From assembly GCA_016177705.1 (NCBI GenBank), contig JACOUT010000018.1, positions 1-64,000 on the forward strand: 64,000 nt of DNA, read 5' to 3'. Shown here one piece after another: positions 48,462 to 56,662 of the stretch; position 1 is the first letter of the stretch; every line of letters starts with the position of its first letter. The position numbers were made by a program, and so were the translations under genes. This stretch comes from Deltaproteobacteria bacterium (GTDB lineage: Bacteria > Myxococcota > UBA727 > VGSZ01). The notes under the pieces are model-generated. The model searched no databases, was not told where the DNA came from, and was given only the letters and a program-made list of their open reading frames with translations.

Positions 48462-51400
48462 GTGGGAGCAGAGCAGGCCTTCGCCGAGCTGCAGGAGCGC
48501 GCGCGACAGCGGCGATCTGCCCGCGTCACCGGCCTGTTCGGGCTCGGCCTGGCGCACACCGCGCTCTCGCTGGCACGCACCAGGCCCGTGGTGCTGGTGA
48601 CCCGCAGCGCCGGCGTCGATGACCTGCTGCGCGACCTGCGTTTCCTCGCCGGCGCCGACGCGCAGCGCATCGTGTGCCTGCCAGCCGACGATCGCACGCC
48701 CTATCACGCCTCGTCGCCTGACCCGCTGGTGGTGATGGAGCGCGTCGCCGCGCTGCACAAGATCGCCGCGGGCACGCCGTTCGACGTGCTGCTGCTGCCC
48801 GCCGAGAGCCTGTGCCGGCGCGGCCTGCCCTTCGAACGCTTGCAGTCGATGGCCGAGGTGGTGGCGGTCGGCGAGGAGCTCGATCGAGCGGCACTGCAGC
48901 GTAAGCTCGCCGTCGGTGGCTACACCGCGGTCAACACCGTCGAGGATCCTGGCAGCTTCGCGGTGCGCGGCGGCATCGTCGACGTCTTCTGGGCGGGCGC
49001 CGAGCGGCCGATACGCATCGACCTTTTCGGCGACACCGTCGAGTCCATCAAGCCCTTCGACCCGGCGACCCAACGCACCGTCAGCGGCGCCGACATCGCG
49101 GAGCTGAGCATCGGCCCGGCGCGCGAGGTGCAGCTCGACGACGATACCGTCGCCTGCGCCAAGAAGAAGCTGCGCGAGCTGGCCGATCAGCTCGAGTTTC
49201 CCACCAAGAAGCTGCGCGTGCTCGTCGAGGATCTCGAGCACCGCGTGCTGTACTTCGGCATCGAGGGCCTGCTGCCTGCCTTTTTTCCGCGTCTCGAGAC
49301 GCCGCTCGAGCTGGTTGAGCGCGCCCTCGGCAGCGACGGGTTCACCGTGCTGCTCGACGATGCCGGTGCGGCGCGCGGCGCGGTCGACGCGTTGCATGCC
49401 GACTTCGAGGATCACCGCCGCCAAGCGATCGCGCGCGGCGATCTGTGCTTCCCCATCGACGAGTTCCTGCTCGACGCCGACCAGGTGCTCACGCGCGCGC
49501 GCGCGCGGCCGGTCATCGAACACGATCCCCTGCCCGCGGCTGGCGATGAGGTGCTCGAGCTCAAGACCACGCCGACCGCAGAGCTGCGCCAGGACATTCT
49601 GCGCGAGACCATGCGCCCCGACGGCTGCGATCCGCACTCGCTGCTGGCGCCGCTGGTGCGCCGAATAGGTGAGCACAAGAGCAGGGGGCGGACGGTGCTC
49701 TTGCCCACCGCCTCGCTCGGCGGCGTCGAGCGGCTGCGCGACCTGCTGCGCGGGCACCATCTCGAGGTGCGCGCGTGCAAGGAGCCGCCCGACCTGGTCG
49801 GCGGGCCGGCCGGCGCCGAACTCGACCCGCTGCTGCGCGACCCCTCGGTGCACGCGTGGACCTGGGTCGCCAAGCCAGTCGACCCGGCGCGCGGCGCCGA
49901 GCTGCCGCACGTCGGCGCCGCTCTCGGGGGCAATGGTGTCGTCGTCATCGCCGAAGAGGAGATCTTCGGCAAACGCGCGCGCCGCGGCACGGGCAAGAAG
50001 CCGAGCGGCTTCAAGACCACGCTCGCCGATCTCGAGGTGGGCGACGCGGTCGTGCACGTCGACCACGGCGTCGGCATCTTCAACGGGCTGACGCGCCTCA
50101 ACGTGCGCGGCGTCGAGGGCGACTACCTGCTGCTGACCTACGACGGCGGCGACAAGCTCTACCTGCCGGTGCACCACATCAACCTGGTGCAAGGCTGGTC
50201 AGGCGCCGGCGGCAAGCCGCGCCTCGACAAGCTCGGCGGCACCGGCTGGGAGACCACCAAGAAGCGCGTCAAGGCCGCCGTGATGGCGATGGCGCAGGAT
50301 CTGCTCGCGCTCTACTCGAAGCGCGAGATCGCGGATCGACCGCCGCACCCGACGCCCGACGAGGCCTATTGGCAGTTCGAGGCGCAGTTCCCCTTCGAGA
50401 CCACGCCCGACCAGCAGAAGGCGATCGACGACGTGGTGGCCGACCTGGGCAAGGACAAGCCGATGGACCGCCTGATCTGCGGCGACGTCGGCTATGGCAA
50501 AACCGAGGTCGGCATGCGTGCGGCCATGGTGGCGCTCACCGGCGGGCGCCAGATCGCCGTGCTGGCGCCGACCACGGTGCTGGCGCAGCAGCACTTCCAG
50601 ACCTTCAGCGAGCGCTTCAAGGGCACGGCAGCGAACGTCGAGGTGGTGTCACGCTTCAAGAAGCCGGGCGAGGTCAAGGACATCCTCGAGCGCGCCAGGG
50701 ACGGTCGCCTCGACATTCTGATCGGCACGCACCGGCTGCTGTCGCCCGACGTCAACTTCAAGAGGCTCGGTCTCATCCTGGTCGACGAGGAGCAGCGCTT
50801 CGGCGTCAAGGCCAAGGAGCAGCTCAAGCGCCTCAAGGTCGACGTCGACGTGCTGACGCTGACCGCCACGCCCATCCCGCGCACCTTGCAGATGGCCTTC
50901 TTCGGTATCCGCGACATGAGCGTGATCGAGACGCCGCCGGTCGATCGCCGCGCCATCCGCACCTCGATCATCAAGAAGGACGACGAGGTGATCCGCGAAG
51001 CCGTGCTGCGCGAGCTGTCGCGCGGCGGCCAGGTCTACTTCGTGCACAACCGCGTGCGATCCATCGCCACCGTCGCCGACTGGCTCAAGCGGCTGGTGCC
51101 CGAGGCGCGCGTCGGCGTGGGTCACGGGCAGATGGGCGAGGAGGGGCTCGAGGACGTCATGCTCCGCTTCATGAAGCACGAGATCAACGTGCTCGTCTGC
51201 ACGGCCATCATCGAGACCGGCATCGACGTGTCGACCGCCAACACCATGTTCATCGACCACGCCGAGGACTTCGGTCTGGCGCAGCTCTATCAGCTGCGCG
51301 GGCGCGTCGGCCGCAGCAAGGAGCGCGCCTTCGCGTACCTGCTGATCGAGGGCTCGGCCGAGCACCTGCACCCCGACGCGCGGAAGCGCATGGAGATCCT

Positions 51401-52124
51401 GCAACGCTTCTCGGAGCTCGGCGCCGGCTTCCAGGTGGCGCAGCACGACCTGGAGCTGCGCGGCGCCGGCGACCTGCTCGGCAAGTCACAGCACGGCCAC
51501 GTCACCGCCGTCGGCTACGACCTATACGCGGACCTGTTGCGCGAGGCGGTCGAGGAGCTGAAGGGCCGCGCCCACGACGACACGCCCGATCCCGACATCA
51601 ACCTGCCGATCGCGGCGCTCATCCCCGACAAGTACATCATCGACATGCACGAGCGACTGCTCGCCTATCAGCGGCTGGCCACCGCCAAGGACACGGCCGA
51701 GATCTACGACGTCGTCGGCGGCCTCGGCGATCTGTACGGCGATCCCCCACCCGAGGTGAGCGCGCTCGCCGACGTCATGGCCCTCAAGATGCGCCTCAAG
51801 GAGCTGGCCGCGCGCGGGCTCGAGGCGAGCTTCGAGGTGCCCAAGCCCGACCCGTCGGCGCGCAGCAAGGCGCAAGCGGCGAGCGGACCCCCGCGGGTGG
51901 CGCTCGTGCTCGGCGATCGCGCCAGGCTCGACGGCGACAAGCTCGCGCAGCTCGTCGCAGCCGACCCGGATCGACTGCGCCTGACGCCGCAAATGAAGCT
52001 GGTCTTCGTGCCGAGCGAGAAGGAGTGGCGCCTCGCCGGCGAGCAGTTGATCCCGCTGTGCCGCGACTTTTTGCGGCGGGTCACCGAGGCGGCGGGCGCG
52101 CGCGGAAAGGAGCGGGTGCGCTAG
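48462..52124 (+). CDS. mfd: Transcription-repair coupling factor Mfd
   Basis: A 1,220-residue Mfd, which removes RNA polymerase stalled at lesions and recruits UvrA. Order: UvrB-like N-terminal part, the RNA polymerase interaction region around KKPSGFKTTLADLEVGDAVVHVDHGVG, then the translocase with Walker A GDVGYGKTE near residue 673, DEEQRFG near 774, TATPIPRTL, and motif VI QLRGRVGRSKERA; the C-terminal domain ends the chain. GTG 48462 has GAGG four bases upstream. The size is close to the usual 1,150. A small hypothetical gene follows after nine bases. Confidence 0.97.
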   Translation: MGAEQAFAELQERARQRRSARVTGLFGLGLAHTALSLARTRPVVLVTRSAGVDDLLRDLRFLAGADAQRIVCLPADDRTPYHASSPDPLVVMERVAALHKIAAGTPFDVLLLPAESLCRRGLPFERLQSMAEVVAVGEELDRAALQRKLAVGGYTAVNTVEDPGSFAVRGGIVDVFWAGAERPIRIDLFGDTVESIKPFDPATQRTVSGADIAELSIGPAREVQLDDDTVACAKKKLRELADQLEFPTKKLRVLVEDLEHRVLYFGIEGLLPAFFPRLETPLELVERALGSDGFTVLLDDAGAARGAVDALHADFEDHRRQAIARGDLCFPIDEFLLDADQVLTRARARPVIEHDPLPAAGDEVLELKTTPTAELRQDILRETMRPDGCDPHSLLAPLVRRIGEHKSRGRTVLLPTASLGGVERLRDLLRGHHLEVRACKEPPDLVGGPAGAELDPLLRDPSVHAWTWVAKPVDPARGAELPHVGAALGGNGVVVIAEEEIFGKRARRGTGKKPSGFKTTLADLEVGDAVVHVDHGVGIFNGLTRLNVRGVEGDYLLLTYDGGDKLYLPVHHINLVQGWSGAGGKPRLDKLGGTGWETTKKRVKAAVMAMAQDLLALYSKREIADRPPHPTPDEAYWQFEAQFPFETTPDQQKAIDDVVADLGKDKPMDRLICGDVGYGKTEVGMRAAMVALTGGRQIAVLAPTTVLAQQHFQTFSERFKGTAANVEVVSRFKKPGEVKDILERARDGRLDILIGTHRLLSPDVNFKRLGLILVDEEQRFGVKAKEQLKRLKVDVDVLTLTATPIPRTLQMAFFGIRDMSVIETPPVDRRAIRTSIIKKDDEVIREAVLRELSRGGQVYFVHNRVRSIATVADWLKRLVPEARVGVGHGQMGEEGLEDVMLRFMKHEINVLVCTAIIETGIDVSTANTMFIDHAEDFGLAQLYQLRGRVGRSKERAFAYLLIEGSAEHLHPDARKRMEILQRFSELGAGFQVAQHDLELRGAGDLLGKSQHGHVTAVGYDLYADLLREAVEELKGRAHDDTPDPDINLPIAALIPDKYIIDMHERLLAYQRLATAKDTAEIYDVVGGLGDLYGDPPPEVSALADVMALKMRLKELAARGLEASFEVPKPDPSARSKAQAASGPPRVALVLGDRARLDGDKLAQLVAADPDRLRLTPQMKLVFVPSEKEWRLAGEQLIPLCRDFLRRVTEAAGARGKERVR

Positions 52125-52133
52125 CCTCGACCC

Positions 52134-52796
52134 GTGCTCGCGATCTCCCTCACGCTCCTGTGCGCCGCCGCGCCCCTCGACGAAGGGATGGCGCTCTATC
52201 GCTCCCTCGAGTTCGAGCGCGCCGCCATCCTGTTTCAGGGCGTCGCGCTCGACGCGGAAGCACCGGCGCAGGAGCGCGCGCAGGCGGCCATGTGGGCCGG
52301 CCTCTCGCTCGGCCAGCTCGGCGACGTCGAGGGCGCGCGTAAGTCGTTCGCGCTCGCGGTCGTCACGGATCCGCAGGTGGCGGCGCCCGCCGACGCGCCG
52401 CCCGCGCTCGCCGCCATCCTCGAGGAGGAGCGCGCCGCCGCCGCGGCGCGGGCACCGGCGGTGCTGCCGCCGACGCTCACGCCACCCGTCCCCGCGGAGC
52501 CGCCGCCCGACGTCACCGGGCCTGCCCCTACCGCGGCGCCGGGTGCGAGGACGGCGCCCACCGATTGGCCTGCCATCGGGACAGGCGCGGCTGCCGGCGT
52601 GCTGGTCGTCGCCGCGGCGGCGACCGGCGTGTACGGAGCGGTGCAGTACGCGACCTCGGCGGATCCCACCGTGCCCGCACGACCCGCCTTCGAGGCCTAC
52701 GACGCGTCCGTGGTTGCGGGGTGGGCGGCGGCGGCCCTCGGCGGCGCGGCCGCGGTCGCTGGCGGGGTCGCCACGGCGCTGTTCCTCATCGAGTAG
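52134..52796 (+). CDS. Hypothetical TPR-like protein with C-terminal membrane helices
   Basis: A 220-residue protein. GTG 52134, nine bases after mfd. The N-terminal hydrophobic stretch (LAISLTLLCAAAP) is a likely signal peptide; a TPR-like pair of helices (GMALYRSLEFERAAILFQG and AMWAGLSLGQLGDVEGARKSF) follows, then a Pro/Ala linker and two hydrophobic segments near residues 145-170 and 195-218. This arrangement of a short repeat domain plus a two-helix anchor is frequent in myxobacterial proteins of unknown role. No functional link with mfd is evident. Confidence 0.65.
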   Translation: MLAISLTLLCAAAPLDEGMALYRSLEFERAAILFQGVALDAEAPAQERAQAAMWAGLSLGQLGDVEGARKSFALAVVTDPQVAAPADAPPALAAILEEERAAAAARAPAVLPPTLTPPVPAEPPPDVTGPAPTAAPGARTAPTDWPAIGTGAAAGVLVVAAAATGVYGAVQYATSADPTVPARPAFEAYDASVVAGWAAAALGGAAAVAGGVATALFLIE

Positions 52797-52799
52797 GTG

Positions 52800-52837
52800 C
52801 CAAGCAAAACGGGCCCAAAAGGGCCCGTTCTGCTTGG
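52800..52837. terminator. Bidirectional hairpin between the small gene and tRNA-Gln
   Basis: Arms from CCAAGCA to ACGGGCCC (52800-52816) pair with GGGCCCGTT to TGCTTGG (52821-52837), loop AAAA (or TTTT on the minus strand), one mismatch. Weak T-runs on both strands. The arm ending at 52835-52837 includes the CCA end of the tRNA. Confidence 0.75.
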
Positions 52838-52908
52838 TTGGGGAACCAGGACTCGAACCTGGATACTCGGAATCAAAATCCGATGTCCTGCCGTTAGACG
52901 ATTCCCCA
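52835..52908 (-). tRNA. tRNA-Gln (anticodon TTG), CCA encoded
   Basis: 74 nt on the minus strand. Acceptor arm TGGGGAA pairs with TTCCCCA; discriminator A and an encoded CCA follow. Anticodon stem TCGGA/TCCGA encloses loop TTTTGAT, so positions 34-36 are TTG (Gln, codon CAA). T-arm CCAGG-TTCGAGT-CCTGG and a D-arm with TAACGGCAGG are intact. It ends at the bidirectional hairpin. Confidence 0.97.
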
Positions 52909-52929
52909 CCGCGCGGGCTGGACACGTCA

Positions 52930-52958
52930 TCGCTACACGAACGGTGCGCCCCCTTCAA
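52930..52958 (-). promoter_or_regulatory. Possible promoter of tRNA-Gln
   Basis: On the minus strand TTGAAG (52958-52953), 17-bp spacer and TAGCGA (52935-52930), 21 bases from the tRNA 5' end. The -35 fits well, the -10 poorly. Confidence 0.3.
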
Positions 52959-53020
52959 CGAGCGGCGACGCCTGTCCGCCCAGGGCGCGGCGCCCGGGCC
53001 CTCTGCTAGCCTCCGCCGAG

Positions 53021-55504
53021 ATGTCCCAGGCCCTTGGCGAGCTGCTCGACCGCCTGCGCGCGCCCGACGCGGACGTGCGCGCGCGCGCGGCACGCTCCCT
53101 CGCCGAGATGGGCGGCCCGCTTGTGCTCGCGCCGGTGTCACAGCTCATCCTCGAGCGCGGCTTCCCAGGCGTGCGGGAGGCACTCGACGTCGTGGTACGC
53201 CTCGGCGGCGCACAGGCCATCGCCATGCTCGAGCACGTGCTGACGCACCAGGATCCAGCCGACCGGGTCACCGCTGTACGCCTGCTCGGTGACCCCGCCG
53301 TGGTGGGACGCGCGCCGGCGAGCGCCGTGCGCGCGCTCGCCATTGCCGCGCGCGACCCGGTCGAGTCGGTCGCCGGCGCCGCCATCACCGCGCTCGCCGC
53401 CGTCGCCTCCGAGGCCGACTACCTGCCCCCCGCCGTCGCGCTGATCGACGGCAAGAACCTACGGCTGGCCGCAGTGGCGCTCGACGGGCTCAAGCGCTTC
53501 CCGAGCGCCCGCAGCGCCGCCGTGCTCGAGCGGCGCCTGTTGGTCGGCCCGCAGACGCTCCGCTTCGGCGCGCTCGCCGTCATCGAGGCGGCGCAGGCCG
53601 ACGCCTTTCTCGGCCCGCTGGTCAAGGCGCTCGGCCACCCGCACCTCGCCGTCCGCAAGCGCGCCGGCGACGTCATGGCCGCCATAGCCAAGAGCGGGCG
53701 CGTCGAGGTCGGCCGCACCATCGTGTGGCTGCTGCGTTCCACCGACGTCAACGTGCGGCGCATGGCGGCCGACGTGCTGCGCAGCGTGCCCGACCCGGCG
53801 GGCGAGCTGTGGCCCAAGCTGGTCAGCTCGCTCAAAGACGACGACTGGTGGGTGCGCGAACGAGTCATGGATGCGCTCGTCGAGCTGGCCGGGCGCGGCT
53901 TGTCACAGTTCATGGTGCAGTGGCTCGCCGACCCCTCCGACGTCGTGCGTCGCTTCGCGCTGACGGTACTGGTGCGCCTCAAGGACCCGGACACCATCGC
54001 GCCGTTGGTGCAGTGCGCGCTGCACGACGTCGACTGGTGGGTGCGCGAGAAGGCGATCGAGGTGATCGCCGAGTTCAAGGACGCGCGCGCCGTGCCCACG
54101 CTGGTCGAGCTGATGCAGCAAAGCCCCGAGCTGCAGCTCTCCTGCATCGCGGCGCTCAAGATCATCGATCCGGTGGCGGCGGCTCCGCACGTGCTGCCCT
54201 TGATGCAGGCGCCCGACGCCGACGTCCGCCTGGCCGCCCTCGCGTTGATCGAGGAGCAGAACGACCCGGCGCATGCGGCTGCCGTCGAGCTGCTGGTCGA
54301 CGACGAGACGCCGGCGGTGCAACGCAACGCGCGAGCGTTGCTCGCGCGTTGGCGCGTCGCGCGCAGAATGGAGCCGGGCGTACCCGGCACCGTGCCCGTC
54401 CAAGGCGGCGACACGACGCCGCTCGACACCCTGCTGCTGCGGGTGGTCGAGATGGGCGGTGACGACGTCATCATGGCGCCCGACCGCCCGGTGTTCATGA
54501 AGCGCCGTGGCCAGGTGCTGCCCATCACCGACCAGCCGGTGAGCGGCGATCGCGTGGCGGCACTGCTGACGCCGCTCTTGTCGTCGTCGCAGGCGCAGCG
54601 GCTCGAGGCCAAGAAGGACGTCGATTTCTCCTACGTCGAGAAGTCGAGCGGCCACCGGTTCCGCCTCAACATGTTCCTGGCGCGGGGCGGCCTGTCCGCG
54701 GTGTTCCACAGCGTGCACGGCAAGGTGCCGGCGCTCGAACAACTCGCGCTGCCGAACGTCGTGCCCTCGTGGTGCAGCGCCAAGAACGGCCTGGTGCTGA
54801 TCGCCGGGCCAACCGCCTCGGGCAAATCGACCACGCTGGCGGCACTGCTCGACGCCATGAACACCTACACCTCGCGGCACATCATCAGCATCGAGGATCC
54901 CATCGAGGTGATGCACCGGCCAAAGCTGTCGCTGGTCAACCAGCGCGAGGTGGGCACGCACACCCGATCGTTCGCCGCAGCCTTGCGCTCGTCGTTGCGC
55001 GAGGATCCCGATGTGCTCATGATCGGCGAGATGCGCGACCGCGAGACCATCCACCTGGCGCTGACGGCCGCCGAGACCGGTCACCTCGTCTTCGGCACGC
55101 TCAACACCATCTCGTCGGAGCAGGCGATCGAGCGCATCATCAACGCCTTCCCGCGCGCCCAGCAGGAGCAGGCGCGCTCGAGCCTCGCCGATGTGCTGCG
55201 AGGCATCTTGTGCCAGACGCTCGTGCGCGGACGCGACGGCGTCAGCCGTCACCTCGCCTGCGAGGTGTTGGTGGCGACCGAAGCGGTGGCCACGCTGATC
55301 CGCAAGGGCAAGAGCGTCACCATGTCCGCCCTGATCGGCGCCGGCGCCGAGGCGGGCATGCAGTCGCTCGAGAACGATCTTTTGCGCCTGATCAAAGCCG
55401 GCCTGGTCGACCCCGAGGACGCCATGGCCAAGGTCAAGAACCGTCGCGACATCGAGGGCGCGCGCGAGGCTGCGTCGACGACGCAGAAGATCCGCATCTC
55501 CTGA
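53021..55504 (+). CDS. HEAT-repeat protein fused to a PilT-like ATPase
   Basis: An 827-residue fusion. Residues 1-440 are about ten HEAT-type helical repeats (for example VGRTIVWLLRSTDVNVRRMA and DDDWWVRERVMDALVEL). Residues 460-790 are a PilT/PilU-type retraction ATPase: LLLRVVEMGGDDV, DFSYVEKSSGHRFRLN, Walker A GPTASGKST near residue 596 (usually GPTGSGKT), SIEDPIEVMHR (Asp box), VLMIGEMRD (Walker B). The His box, normally TLHT, reads TLNT near residue 692, so its histidine is gone. No signal or membrane segment. 66 bases before a normal PilT gene. It may be a non-canonical or regulatory hexamer partner; activity untested. Confidence 0.85.
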   Translation: MSQALGELLDRLRAPDADVRARAARSLAEMGGPLVLAPVSQLILERGFPGVREALDVVVRLGGAQAIAMLEHVLTHQDPADRVTAVRLLGDPAVVGRAPASAVRALAIAARDPVESVAGAAITALAAVASEADYLPPAVALIDGKNLRLAAVALDGLKRFPSARSAAVLERRLLVGPQTLRFGALAVIEAAQADAFLGPLVKALGHPHLAVRKRAGDVMAAIAKSGRVEVGRTIVWLLRSTDVNVRRMAADVLRSVPDPAGELWPKLVSSLKDDDWWVRERVMDALVELAGRGLSQFMVQWLADPSDVVRRFALTVLVRLKDPDTIAPLVQCALHDVDWWVREKAIEVIAEFKDARAVPTLVELMQQSPELQLSCIAALKIIDPVAAAPHVLPLMQAPDADVRLAALALIEEQNDPAHAAAVELLVDDETPAVQRNARALLARWRVARRMEPGVPGTVPVQGGDTTPLDTLLLRVVEMGGDDVIMAPDRPVFMKRRGQVLPITDQPVSGDRVAALLTPLLSSSQAQRLEAKKDVDFSYVEKSSGHRFRLNMFLARGGLSAVFHSVHGKVPALEQLALPNVVPSWCSAKNGLVLIAGPTASGKSTTLAALLDAMNTYTSRHIISIEDPIEVMHRPKLSLVNQREVGTHTRSFAAALRSSLREDPDVLMIGEMRDRETIHLALTAAETGHLVFGTLNTISSEQAIERIINAFPRAQQEQARSSLADVLRGILCQTLVRGRDGVSRHLACEVLVATEAVATLIRKGKSVTMSALIGAGAEAGMQSLENDLLRLIKAGLVDPEDAMAKVKNRRDIEGAREAASTTQKIRIS

Positions 55505-55570
55505 GCTGCGCCATGCCTGCTCGCGACGGTTGGCGCGAACATCGCTGCGCCGCCGTGGTATCTCTGCCGG

Positions 55571-56659
55571 GTGGCGCGCATCGATTCCTTTCTGCGGCTG
55601 GTCGTCGAGCAAGGCGCGTCCGACCTGCACTTCGACTCCGGCAAGCCACCGCTCATTCGCCACAACGGCGACCTGTTGACGTTGCCGTTTCGCGCGCTGT
55701 CGGAGGCGGAGACGCGGCGCTTCCTTTTCGAGCTGCTCACGCCCGAGGAGCGCGAGCGCCTCGGCACCGCGCAGGAGCTCGACCTCCTCTACGCCCTGCC
55801 CGGCGTCGGGCGCTTTCGCGTCAACATGTTCGTGCAGTCGGAGGGCCTGGGCGCCGCCTGCCGCATCATCCCCGATCGTCCGCCCGAGCTCGGTGCGCTC
55901 GGCTTCCCTGCCGGAGTGCGTCAGCTCTGCAATCTGCAGGCCGGCTTGGTGCTGATCGGCGGCCCGACCGGCTCCGGCAAGACCACCACGCTCGCTGCCA
56001 TCGTGCACGAGATCAACAAGACCTCGCGGCGCCACATCGTCACCATCGAGGATCCGATCGAGTTCCTGCACGACCCGATCCAAAGCGTCATCACGCAGCG
56101 CCAGGTGGGCGCGCACGTCGAGAGCTTCGCTGCCGCGGTGCACTCCGCGCTGCGCGCCGCGCCCGACGTGCTGGTGGTCGGCGAGGTGCGCGACCACGAA
56201 ACCATGCAGCTCGCGTTGCAGGCAGCGGAGACCGGCGTGCTGGTGTTCGGCACGCTGCACACCAACTCGGCGCCAAAGACGCTGTCACGCGTGCTCGACA
56301 TCGCCCCCGAGGACTACCGCGAGCAGCTTCGCGCGACGCTGGCGGTGCACCTGCGCGCCGTCATCGCGCAGCACCTGGTGAAGCGCGCCGGCGGCGATGG
56401 CCGCATCGCCGCGGTCGAGGTGCTGCTCAACACGCCCGCGGTGGCCACCATGATCCGGGAGAACCGCGTGCCCCAGCTCGAGGGACAGCTCCAGGCCGCG
56501 ACGCCCGAAAGCGGCATGCAGAGCCTCGACGCCTGCCTGCTACGCCTGCTGCAAGACGGCGTGGTGGACGCCGATGACGCGCTCTCCACGGCCGAGCACC
56601 CCGAGCAGTTGCGGCGCGCCTTGCTGCAGGTCGCGCAGCAGGGCGAGCAGGAGGCCTGA
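55571..56659 (+). CDS. pilT: Type IV pilus retraction ATPase PilT
   Basis: A 362-residue PilT-type hexameric ATPase that powers pilus retraction from the inner-membrane platform. N-terminal domain with MARIDSFLRLVVEQGASDLHFD; Walker A GPTGSGKTTT near residue 132; Asp box TIEDPIEFLH; Walker B VLVVGEVRDHETM; His box GTLHTNSAPKTL near residue 228. GTG 55571 gives the conventional N-terminus. It follows the HEAT fusion in the same direction by 66 bases and precedes the kinase gene by three bases, so the set is an operon. The C-terminal retraction motif of PilT is only partly recognisable (AVHLRAVIAQHLVKRAG). Confidence 0.93.
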   Translation: MARIDSFLRLVVEQGASDLHFDSGKPPLIRHNGDLLTLPFRALSEAETRRFLFELLTPEERERLGTAQELDLLYALPGVGRFRVNMFVQSEGLGAACRIIPDRPPELGALGFPAGVRQLCNLQAGLVLIGGPTGSGKTTTLAAIVHEINKTSRRHIVTIEDPIEFLHDPIQSVITQRQVGAHVESFAAAVHSALRAAPDVLVVGEVRDHETMQLALQAAETGVLVFGTLHTNSAPKTLSRVLDIAPEDYREQLRATLAVHLRAVIAQHLVKRAGGDGRIAAVEVLLNTPAVATMIRENRVPQLEGQLQAATPESGMQSLDACLLRLLQDGVVDADDALSTAEHPEQLRRALLQVAQQGEQEA

Positions 56660-56662
56660 TCG

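Noticed and set aside
47793..50192. 799-codon antisense frame across paralog 2 and mfd
   Set aside because: It spans two real genes on the other strand, which no true gene would do, and shows no motif.
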